This document shows, piece after piece, positions 30,317 to 39,183 of a stretch of 64,000 bases of DNA. Both the position numbers and the translations under genes were made by a program. Below the pieces are notes generated by a model. That model saw only the letters and a list, made by a program, of their open reading frames with translations. It did no database searches and was not told the origin of the DNA. Each line of letters opens with the position of its first letter. Within the stretch, counting starts at the first letter, position 1. Origin of the DNA: Competibacter_A sp037045685. Its GTDB lineage: Bacteria; Pseudomonadota; Gammaproteobacteria; Competibacterales; Competibacteraceae. The stretch is taken from contig JBAOII010000035.1 in assembly GCA_037045685.1 (NCBI GenBank), forward strand, positions 310,001 through 374,000, in the 5' to 3' direction.

Positions 30317-32405
30317 ATGAAAAAATCGCCGCGCCCAGGCCAGCGATTCCGTTTTCGATTTCGCGACGTGTTGGACGCTTGGCGGCGATCTTTCGGCTCC
30401 TTGCCACCGTTTCCAAGCTTCGAGCCGATCAAGCGGTTGGCTGAATCGGGCTGTTGGGCTTTGTTCTGGGCGCTCGCCGCCGGGAATGGGCCAGCGGCCG
30501 CCGAAACGCTCGACACGCTCAAGCGGATGAGCATCGACGACTTGGCGAGCCTGGAGGTGTCGATCGTCTCGGGACGGCCGGAGCGGCTGGCGGACACGGC
30601 GGCGGCGGTGTTCGTGATCACCGCCGAGGACATCCGCCGCTCCGGGGCGACGACCCTGGCCGGAGGTGCTGCGCATGGTGCCGGGCTTGGCGGTCGGGCG
30701 GATCGATACCAGCATCAGCGCCGTTTCGGCCCGAGGCTTTCAAAATCAGTACGCCAACAAGCTGCTGGTGCTGATCGACGGGCGCAGCATCTACTCTCCT
30801 GTCTTTTCGGGTGTTTTTTGGGATTCTCAGGACATCGTGCTCCAGGACATCGAGCGGATCGAGGTGGTGCGGGGTCCGGGCGCGACCACTTGGGGGGCGA
30901 ACGCGGTCAACGGGGTGATCAACATCCTGACCAAGCGGGCCGAGGACACCCGGGGCACCTACGTGGGCGCGGTCGCCGGCGACCGGCAGCGGCAGTTGGT
31001 GGCGCGGCAAGGGCGGGAAGCTTGGGCGAAGATGGCGCCTACCGCCTCTACGCCAAGCTGCACCGGGACGATCTGTTGCCCACCGTGTCCCGAATACCGA
31101 TCGACGACGATTCGTGGCAGGGTGGCCGAGCCGGTTTTCGATCCGATTGGCCGACGAGCGATGGCGCGTCTGCTGCTGGAAGGCGAAATTTTCAAGGAGG
31201 ACGCGATAGCCACCGATTTTCGGGGCCATTACCTGCTGGGGCGCTGGGAGCAGCGCCGGGCCAACGGCGCGGTCGGCACGCTCCAGGGGTACTACTATCG
31301 CTTGAACAGCGACACTGTCGGCTTGTCCAGGCAAGTCGAAGATTCGCTCGATTTGGAATATCGCCTGAGCTACTCGCCGCTGGATCGGCACACCCTCAGC
31401 GCCGGCGTCGGCTACCGCTGGATCCGCAGCGACATCGATCCGAAAGAGGGGAACGGGGTACGCGATCCGGTCCGCACGGATCAGTTGTTCAGCGCCTTCC
31501 TCCAGGACGATATCCGGCTCGGCGACGAGCAAGTTTTTCTGACGCTGGGCGCCAAGCTGGAGCACAACGACTACACCGGCTTCGAGGCGCAGCCCAGCGC
31601 CCGCCTGCGCTGGTCGCCGGCCGAGGGCCAAACCCTGTGGGCGGCCGTGTCCCGCGCCGTGCGCACCCCGTCGCGGGGGGAGTCCGACATCACCTTTTTG
31701 CAGCCGGTCGGCGCGGTGGATGTGCCGATATTCGGCAACATCCCTCTGATAGCGCGCTTGGTCGGCAATCCGGCCATGGTTTCCGAGGAACTCTTCGCCT
31801 ACGAGGCCGGTTTACGCTGGCAAGCTCTCGCCGCGGCTGAATATCGATACTGGCGCTGTTCCTGCACGATTACGACCAGTTGCGTACCATCGAGTTGGTG
31901 GGTTCGCCCACGCTGATTCTGTTCCCCGCACCCACGCTGATCCAGCAGGTCACGGCGGAGAATAAACTGGGCGGCCAAACCCATGGCGCTGGAAGTGACG
32001 GCCGATTATCAGCCCTTCGACTGGTGGCGCATCCAAGGCGCCTACGCCTATCTCTACATGGACCTGAAACCGGATTCCGATAGCACCGACGAGGCCAGCG
32101 CCCTGATCGAAAAGGAATCGCCGGCGAATCAGTTGAGCTTGCGCTCCTCCATGGACCTGAGCGACGCGCTGGAATTCGATCTGTGGCTGCGCTATGTCGA
32201 CGATATTCCCGCCTTGGCGGTCAAGAGCTATCTGACGCTCGACACGCGGCTGGGTTGGCGTGCCGGCAAGCACCTCGACCTCTCGCTGGTGGGCCGCAAC
32301 CTGCTGGATTCGCCGCGCGTGGAATACCGGGAGTATGGCTTGGCGGGTACGGGGACGGGCGAGGTCGAGCGGGAGGTGTACCTGATGGCCGAATGGCGGT
32401 TCTGA
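30317..32405 (+). pseudogene. TonB-dependent receptor, copy 1, degenerate
   Basis: This is a tandem copy of the receptor at 32619. The signal-like N-terminus and the start of the plug domain (MSIDDLASLEVSIVSGRPERL ... VFVITAEDIRRSGATTL) run from ATG 30317. An extra G at about 30659 then shifts the frame to EVLRMVPGLAVGRIDTS ... VLQDIERIEVVRGPGATTWGANAVNGVINILTKRAED. Further shifts are needed near 31010-31022, 31140-31165, 31830, 31857 and 31980 to follow the barrel as aligned to copy 2. The end VGRNLLDSP ... YLMAEWRF with terminal aromatic F is intact. With five or more indels this copy is a pseudogene rather than a simple sequencing error. Confidence 0.85.
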
Positions 32406-32574
32406 TCCGGCCTGCGGGCGGGCTTGTGGGAGGTTGCCGGCCGGCGTGGCGGAACCCGCTGGCTGACCGAGGGGGGTGGAGGTCCGGTCGCTTTTTTCCA
32501 AGCTTGGCGATTTCGGCGGCCGGCGCGATGCAGCAGGGTTGTGGCGACAAACAAGACATAAAGTGAGACAAAGG

Positions 32575-32580
32575 TATAAT
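32575..32580 (+). promoter_or_regulatory. Possible -10 box of second TonB receptor
   Basis: A perfect TATAAT lies 39 bases before the ATG at 32619, but no good -35 sits 16-18 bases upstream. This could be a promoter that needs an activator. Confidence 0.35.
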
Positions 32581-32618
32581 CTTTGCCTGTTCTGGGATTC
32601 ATCCGCAAAGTAAGCGCC

Positions 32619-34689
32619 ATGAAGCGATCACGACAAACGAGCCAAGAACCGCATTCCTTGCGGTGCGACGACGCGCGAGCGGGGCGCCGCCGCGCCGCCA
32701 GCGCGCTTCCCGCTTCAAGGGCGCGGTGGCGGCGCGGTGGACCGGCCTGCTGGATGCTGCTCTGGACGCTCGCCGCCGGGAATGCGCCGGCGGACGCCGA
32801 AACGCTCGACACGCTCAAGCAGATGAGCATCGACGACCTGGCGAATCTGGAGGTGTCCATCGTGTCGGGGCGGCCGGAGCGGCTGGCGGACACGGCGGCG
32901 GCGGTGTTCGTGATCACCGCCGAGGACATCCGCCGGTCCGGGGCGACGACCCTGCCGGAGGTTTTGCGCATGGTGCCGGGGTTGGCGGTCGGGCGGATCG
33001 ACACCGGCATGTGGGCCATTTCGGCGCGGGGGTTCCAAAACCAGTTCGCCAACAAGCTGCTGGTGCTGATCGACGGGCGCAGCGTGTACACGCCGCTGTT
33101 CTCGGGGGTGTACTGGGAGTCGCAGGACATCGTGCTCCAGGACATCGAGCGGATCGAGGTGGTGCGCGGACCCGGCGCTTCGACTTGGGGGGCGAACGCG
33201 GTCAACGGGGTGATCAACATCCTCACCAAACGGGCCGAGGACACCCAGGGCACCTACCTCGGCGCGGTCGCGGGCGACCGGCAGCGGCAGTTGGTGGCGC
33301 GCCAGGGCGGGCGCTTGGGCGAAAGCGGCGCCTACCGCCTCTACGCCAAGCTGCACCAAGAGGAATTGTTGCCGAACGCCCCGGGGTTCCAGGATAACGA
33401 AGCGTCGTGGCAAGGCGGGCGGGCGGGCTTCCGCGCCGACCTGCGCGACGGCGACGACGATCTGGATGGCGCAGGGCGAATTCTTCCGGGAAATTCCCGA
33501 TGACCGCAACCCCACCGGCACGTATCTGCTCGGCCGTTGGGAGCATCGGAACGACGATGGTGCGGTCGGCACCTTGCAGGGCTACTATTATCGGTTTGGC
33601 ACGAAAAGCAGCCTTTTGGACCAGCTTGAAGACACCCTCGATCTGGAATATCGCTGGCGTTTCGCCCCCCTGGATCGGCATAACCTCATCGCCGGCGCCG
33701 GCTATCGCTGGATTCGCAGCGACATCGAACCGAAGGGAGCGAACCGGGTGCGCGAGCCGGTGCGCGAGGACCAGTTGTTCAGCGCCTTCGTCCAGGACGA
33801 TATCCGGCTGGTCGGCGACGAGCTTTATCTGACCTTGGGCGCGAAGCTGGAACACAACGACTATACCGGCTTCGAAGTCCAACCCAGCGCCCGCTTGCGC
33901 TGGTCGCCCGCCGACGGCCAAACCCTGTGGGCCGCCGTGTCCCGCGCCGTGCGCACCCCTTCGCGGGCCGAGTCCGACATGACGCTCAGCAACAAGATAG
34001 GCGAGGCGACCGCGCCTATCTTCGGAAAAATCCCGCTGCTCGTCAGTCTGGATGGCAACCCCGACATGGAATCGGAGGAACTCGTCGCTTACGAGGCGGG
34101 CTACCGGTGGCAACCCTCGTCGCGCCTGAGCCTGGATACGTCGCTCTTTCTGAACGACTACGACCGCTTGCGCTCCATCGAGTTGGCCGGACCGCCCAGC
34201 CTGATCCTGTTCCCCGCGCCCGCGCTGATCCAGAGCGCCACGGTCGGTAACAGCTTGAAAGGGCGAACCTACGGCCTGGAGGTGGTGGCCGACTATCAGC
34301 CCTACGACTGGTGGCGAATCCAGGGCGCCTACTCCTGGCTGCGCATGGACCTGAAGCTGGACCCCGGCAGTTCCGACACCTTGAGCGAGCAGATCGAGCG
34401 GGAGTCTCCCGTCAACCAATGGACCTTGCGTTCCTCCACGGATCTGGGGGACGGTTTCGAGTTCGATCTGTGGTTGCGCTACGTCGATGACATTCCGGCG
34501 TTCGAGATCAGCAGTTACCTGACTCTCGACGCGCGGTTGGGCTGGCGGGCGAACAAGAATTTCGATCTCTCGCTGGTCGGCCGCAACTTGCTCGATTCAC
34601 CCCACGGCGAATACGTGCAATTCGTCTCTTTCAACGAGCTGCACGAGGTTCTAAGGGAAGTGTACCTGATGGCCGAGTGGCGGTTCTGA
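32619..34689 (+). pseudogene. TonB-dependent receptor, copy 2, one frameshift
   Basis: An outer-membrane receptor with plug domain (DTAAAVFVITAEDIRRSGATTLPEVLRMVPG, then WAISARGFQNQFANKLLVLIDGRSVYTPLFSG and the ERIEVVRGPG block) and a 22-strand-type barrel ending in YLMAEWRF. All of it is in frame except for one break at about 33451-33461 in a GACGACGA repeat. Deleting one G there joins DGDD to IWMAQGEFFRE. The gene may be functional if this is an assembly error. ATG 32619 is preferred over TTG 32583. Receptors of this subgroup often sit with a YfiR protein and a sensor kinase, as here. The ligand is unknown. Confidence 0.75.
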
Positions 34690-34708
34690 GACCCGCGATG
34701 GTGGGAAA

Positions 34709-35368
34709 GTGAACGGATTGCCCGGCGCCAACCCGCCCCGGTCGCGGACCGAACCCGGCGGTCGGTCGGTCGCGCCCGGCGCGGCGCGCGGTAGAAGGTC
34801 GCGCGTCGGACCGGGCTGGCGCTGGGCCGCGATCGCGATTGGCCTGTTTGGGTTCCCCCTGGCCGTGGCGGCCATCGCCGAGGAGTCGTTTGGCGAAAAC
34901 GAGGTGAAGGCCGTGTTTTTGTACAATTTCGCCAGCTTCGTGAACTGGCCGCAGGACGCCCGGCAGGACCCCGCCAAACCGTTCCGCTACTGCGTGCTCG
35001 ACGACGAGATCGCGCTGGTGCTGCAAAAAGTCCTGAAGGGCGAAACCATGGCGGGGCGGCCGTTGAACGTCCAGGGAGAGGTGACCAGCGCCAGCCTCGC
35101 CGAATGCCACATCCTCTATATGGGCAAAAACAGCCTGCGGGGCTCGGAAGGGTGGGGGCTGGTGCGGGAAGCGCTCGCCGCGCACGTGTTGACGGTCAGC
35201 GACCTGGAGAGCTTCGAAACCAGGGGAGGGATGATCGCGCTGGTGCGCAAGGATCGCCGGATCCATCCGCGCATCAACATCGATACGGTGGAAAAGAGCA
35301 AGCTGAAGATCAGCGCCAAACTGCTCAATCTCGCCACGGTCATTCGCGACGCCACTGCGGGAAATTGA
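34709..35368 (+). CDS. YfiR-family periplasmic protein (DUF4154)
   Basis: 219 residues from a GTG start. After an arginine-rich leader there is a hydrophobic signal segment near 46-60 (WAAIAIGLFGFPLAVAAIA). The mature part begins ENEVKAVFLYNFASFVNWP, the YfiR signature. It continues FRYCVLDDEIALVLQKVLKGETMAGRPLNV, CHILYMGKN, LTVSDLESFETRGGMIALV and INIDTVEKSKLKISAKLLNLATVI. In Pseudomonas YfiR restrains the periplasmic domain of a membrane signal protein. Here the likely partner is the kinase that starts 3 bases downstream. The long leader may mean the true start is further in. Confidence 0.85.
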   Translation: MNGLPGANPPRSRTEPGGRSVAPGAARGRRSRVGPGWRWAAIAIGLFGFPLAVAAIAEESFGENEVKAVFLYNFASFVNWPQDARQDPAKPFRYCVLDDEIALVLQKVLKGETMAGRPLNVQGEVTSASLAECHILYMGKNSLRGSEGWGLVREALAAHVLTVSDLESFETRGGMIALVRKDRRIHPRINIDTVEKSKLKISAKLLNLATVIRDATAGN

Positions 35369-35371
35369 GCG

Positions 35372-38161
35372 ATGCCGCTATCCTTCCGCGATCGCCCGAT
35401 CAAACAGAAAGTGATCGCCATCGCGCTCGCCAGCACGGTGATCGGGCTGGCCGTGGCCCTCACCATCCTGGTGGCGAGCGACATCTACACCTTGCGCGGC
35501 AACGCGCGGGACTTCGCCTCGTCGCTGGCGCGAGTCGTCGCCGTCAACAGCTCGGCGGCGCTGGCCTTTCGCGACCCGGATACCGCCAACGAGATTCTCG
35601 CCGCGTTCAGCAGCGTGCCCGACGTGGCGGCGGCGCGGGTGCGCACGCTCGAGGGCAACCCGTTCGCGAGCTACCGGAGCCAGCTTCCGCGCCATGCGCC
35701 CCTGCTCGAACGGCTGGACGCGGGCGGGCGGGCGCATCCCCGGCCGCCGGACAGCGCGGAAACCGCCGGGCCGGGCCAGCCGTTTTTCGCGTTCCGCGAC
35801 GGCTATCTGGAAGTCAGCCAGGAGATCGCGGTCAACGGCAAACCGCTGGGCGTCATGGATCTGGTGTTCGATCTGTCGAGCCTCGACCAAGTGATCCGCC
35901 GGCAGATTCTGCTGGCCCTGCTGGTGCTGCTGGGCGCGTTCGCCATCGCCTATCTGCTGGCGGCCCGGTTCCAGCGCCTGATCTCCGACCCGGTCGTCGC
36001 GCTCGCCGGCCGGATGCGGGAGGTGTCGGAGACGAAAGACTACTCGGTGCGCGTCCCGCGCACGGCGAACGACGAGATCGGCACGCTCATGGACGGTTTC
36101 AACACCATGCTCGAACAGATCCAGCGCCAGGACGCCGAGCTGCATGTGGCCAAGGAAGACGCCGAGCAGGCCAACCGGGCCAAGAGCGATTTTCTGGCGC
36201 GCATGAGCCACGAGATCCGCACGCCGATGAACGGGGTGATGGGGATGGCGGAACTGCTGGCCGACACGGAGCTTTCCGGCCGCCAGCGGCGCTTTGTGGC
36301 CAACATTCGCGGTTCCGCCGAGGCGCTGCTGTCGATCATCAACGATATTCTGGATTTCTCCAAGATCGAGGCCGGCAAGCTGGAACTCGACGACGTGTTC
36401 TTCAACCTGGAGGACGTGATCGACGACATCGGCGAACTGTTCGCCGAGCGCGCCCACCGCAAGGGGCTGGAACTGGTGTGCGGGATGGCGCCCGGCCTGC
36501 ATCCCGCCCTGCGGGGCGACGCCGGTCGGCTGCGGCAGGTGTTGACCAACCTGCTCGGCAACGCCTTCAAGTTTACCCAGCAGGGCGAAGTGGTGTTGCG
36601 CGTCACTCGGGTGCGGGAGGACGAGTCCGCCATCGTGCTGCGTTTCGAGGTCCGCGATACGGGGATCGGCATCCCGCCGGAAACGCAGCCCCGCCTGTTC
36701 AATTCCTTCACCCAGGCCGACAGCTCGACGACGCGCAAGTATGGCGGTACGGGACTGGGTCTGGCCATCTGCAAGCGTCTGGCCGAGCTGATGGGCGGCG
36801 AGGTGGGGATGGAAAGCGCGCCGGGCAGCGGCTCCCGGTTTTGGTTCACCGCCCGTTTGGCCAAGGAGACGGCGACCGTGGGCGATCGGTCGCGATCCTT
36901 TGCCGCGCTGGGCACGCTGCGGGTGCTGGTGGTGGATGACAATGCCTCGAACCGGACGCTGCTGGAGGAACTGTTTTCCGCCTGGGGGATTCCTCACGCC
37001 AGCGCCGACCGGGCGTCTCGCGCCCTGGAGTTGCTGCGCGAAGCGTCCGCCGCCCGCGCGCCTTTCGGTTTGGGCCTGTGCGACCAGGGAATGCCGGACA
37101 CGGGCGGGATCGATCTCGTTCGGGCGCTGCGGGCGGACCCGGCCGGCGCGCTCCTGCCGGTGGTGATGATGGGCTCGATCTGGAGTCCGCTGGATGGCGA
37201 GCAAATGCGGGCGCTGGGTATCCGGGCTTGTCTGAGCAAGCCGCTGCGAAGAGCCCAGCTTTACCAGTGCCTGCTGGCGGTGGCGCGCGACGAAACCGAG
37301 GGCTGGCGGCGAGAGGAGCATCCCGAAGTCGCGGCGACGGCTGCCACGCGCTTCGAGCGGCGCGGCCAGCGGGTCCTGCTGGTCGAGGACAACCCGGTCA
37401 ATCAGGAACTCGCCGGCGAGATGCTGCGCTCGTTGGGGATGAAGGTCGAAGTGGCCGAGAACGGCGAGCAGGCGCTGGCCGCGATCGCCCAGCAGAGCTA
37501 TTCCCTGGTGCTCATGGATTGCCAGATGCCGGTGCTGGACGGCTTCGAGGCCACCCGCCGGTTGCGCGCCCGCGAGCGGGATGCCGGCGCCAGCGTCCGG
37601 TTGCCGGTGATCGCCTTGACCGCGAACGCCTTGGTGGGCGATCGCGAGCAGTGCTTGGCCGCCGGGATGGATGACTATCTCAGCAAGCCGTTCACGGCGA
37701 CCCAACTGAACGAAATTCTCGAACGCTGGTTGCCCCAGCGCGCGACCTTCCTGGAACCCGAATCCCGATCGCCGGCGCCGGCGCCGGCCGAGATCTCGGA
37801 CAAAGCGATCCTGGATCCCGCGCGCCTGGAGCAGATTCGCGCCCTGAGCCGCGAAGGAGTGCCCAGCGTCCTGGGTCGGGTCGTCAAATTCTTCTTCGAT
37901 AGCGCGCCCGAACAGATCGCGGCGATCCGGGCGGCGGCCCAGACCGCAGATGGATCTCGCCTTCGCGAGGTGGCGCACTCGCTGAAATCCGCCAGCGCCA
38001 CCTTGGGCGCGTCGGATTTCTCGGAGCTGTGCCGGCAACTGGAAACGATGGGCCGGGAAGGCCGGTTTGACGGGGCCATCGAAGCGGCCGCAGCCTTGGA
38101 GCAACAGTTCCCGGTGGTGCGCGAAGCCTTGAGCGCCTTGCCCGAGATCCGGTTCGGTTGA
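35372..38161 (+). CDS. Hybrid sensor histidine kinase with two receivers and Hpt
   Basis: 929 residues. Transmembrane segments near 15-35 and 185-205 flank a periplasmic domain beginning SDIYTLRGNARDFASSLARVVAVNSSAALAF. That sequence resembles the sensor of YfiN (CHASE8 type). Next come HAMP (about 205-260), HisKA with H280 (SHEIRTPMNG), HATPase (LGNAFKFTQQG, DTGIGIP, GGTGLGLAI), receiver 1 with D571 in LCDQGMPD, receiver 2 with D716 in LMDCQMPVLDG, and a C-terminal Hpt with H869 (AHSLKSAS). The layout predicts a His-Asp-His phosphorelay. Overlap-close spacing with the YfiR gene supports control by YfiR and, through it, by the TonB receptor. The output regulator is not in the window. Confidence 0.92.
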   Translation: MPLSFRDRPIKQKVIAIALASTVIGLAVALTILVASDIYTLRGNARDFASSLARVVAVNSSAALAFRDPDTANEILAAFSSVPDVAAARVRTLEGNPFASYRSQLPRHAPLLERLDAGGRAHPRPPDSAETAGPGQPFFAFRDGYLEVSQEIAVNGKPLGVMDLVFDLSSLDQVIRRQILLALLVLLGAFAIAYLLAARFQRLISDPVVALAGRMREVSETKDYSVRVPRTANDEIGTLMDGFNTMLEQIQRQDAELHVAKEDAEQANRAKSDFLARMSHEIRTPMNGVMGMAELLADTELSGRQRRFVANIRGSAEALLSIINDILDFSKIEAGKLELDDVFFNLEDVIDDIGELFAERAHRKGLELVCGMAPGLHPALRGDAGRLRQVLTNLLGNAFKFTQQGEVVLRVTRVREDESAIVLRFEVRDTGIGIPPETQPRLFNSFTQADSSTTRKYGGTGLGLAICKRLAELMGGEVGMESAPGSGSRFWFTARLAKETATVGDRSRSFAALGTLRVLVVDDNASNRTLLEELFSAWGIPHASADRASRALELLREASAARAPFGLGLCDQGMPDTGGIDLVRALRADPAGALLPVVMMGSIWSPLDGEQMRALGIRACLSKPLRRAQLYQCLLAVARDETEGWRREEHPEVAATAATRFERRGQRVLLVEDNPVNQELAGEMLRSLGMKVEVAENGEQALAAIAQQSYSLVLMDCQMPVLDGFEATRRLRARERDAGASVRLPVIALTANALVGDREQCLAAGMDDYLSKPFTATQLNEILERWLPQRATFLEPESRSPAPAPAEISDKAILDPARLEQIRALSREGVPSVLGRVVKFFFDSAPEQIAAIRAAAQTADGSRLREVAHSLKSASATLGASDFSELCRQLETMGREGRFDGAIEAAAALEQQFPVVREALSALPEIRFG

Positions 38162-38235
38162 GAGCCGATGACCGTCCGCGAGCGCGCGGTGCGGATCCGT
38201 CGTGCCGGCTGACCGGCCGCGACCGGATCGCGGCG

Positions 38236-39120
38236 TCAGGCCGTGGCGCCGTCCGCTTCGCGCTCCCAGGTCAGCCGCTCGTATTCGGCGATCACTTGCC
38301 CTCCCAGCAGGATGATGATGCCGATCGCTTCGAGGCTCAGCAGCACGATCACGATTCCGGCCAGCGATCCGTAGACCAGGTTGATCGCCGACAGATTGGC
38401 GAAGTACCACACCAGGCAGTAACGGACCGCCTCCCATAGCAGGGTCGCGGCCACGCCGCCGATCAGGGCGTGCCGCCAAGGCAACTGGCCGACCGGCATC
38501 AGCCGATAGAGCAGGGTCAGGGCTCCGATCTGGCTCAGCAGGCCGAACAGATAGAGCAAACCGACCAGCAGCTTGCCCGGCGACCACGTCCAGCCGAACA
38601 GCCGGATATCGCTGGCGATCAGCGTTTGCAGCACGCCGATCAAGAGCGTCGCCACCAGCAGGCCCAACCCCAGCAGCAGGACGTACAGATACGGCAGCAG
38701 CAACGAGGTCACGGCGTGCCGGGCATGCACGGCATGGCGGTGAGCGAAAATGACCGCCATGGCGTTTTCCAGCACGCCGAAAGCCAGCGAACTGAAAAAC
38801 AGCAGCGTTCCCGCCATCATCCAGCTCAAAGTGCGCCGGTGGTCGAGAAATTGGATCGCCTGTTCCACGACCAGTCCCGAAACGCCGGGCATCAGTTGCT
38901 CCAGGTAGCGGTTCAGCAAAGCCAGCAACTGTTCCTGCCCCACCCAATGGGATAGCGCGACCAGCAGCAAGATGATCAGCGGAACCAGCGACAGGAGGGC
39001 GTAATACGCGATGGCGCCGGCGAGCAATATTCCGTTGTTGGCCTGGAAGCGACGCAGCACGCGCCCGGCGAAAGCGAGCGGATGGCCGAGAATGAAGCGG
39101 ATGGGGTGTCGGTGCCTCAC
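38236..39120 (-). CDS. YihY/BrkB-family membrane protein
   Basis: 294 residues with six hydrophobic segments. LLAGAIAYYALLSLVPLIILLLVAL is the conserved first block. It is followed by RTLSWMMAGTLLFFSSLAFGVLENAM, LLTLLYRLMPVGQLPWRHALIGGVAATLLWE and YGSLAGIVIVLLSLEAIGIIILLGGQVIAEYERL. The family was once named RNase BN in error. Its members are inner-membrane proteins of uncertain role, possibly transport or secretion. The gene is convergent with the kinase and ends 75 bases after it. Confidence 0.88.
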   Translation of the reverse strand: MRHRHPIRFILGHPLAFAGRVLRRFQANNGILLAGAIAYYALLSLVPLIILLLVALSHWVGQEQLLALLNRYLEQLMPGVSGLVVEQAIQFLDHRRTLSWMMAGTLLFFSSLAFGVLENAMAVIFAHRHAVHARHAVTSLLLPYLYVLLLGLGLLVATLLIGVLQTLIASDIRLFGWTWSPGKLLVGLLYLFGLLSQIGALTLLYRLMPVGQLPWRHALIGGVAATLLWEAVRYCLVWYFANLSAINLVYGSLAGIVIVLLSLEAIGIIILLGGQVIAEYERLTWEREADGATA

Positions 39121-39183
39121 GGTTATGCTCGGGTGTGGAAAAGCGGAGGAAACGCTCCAAAGTCGGCCGCGCTGAGGCCGGGT

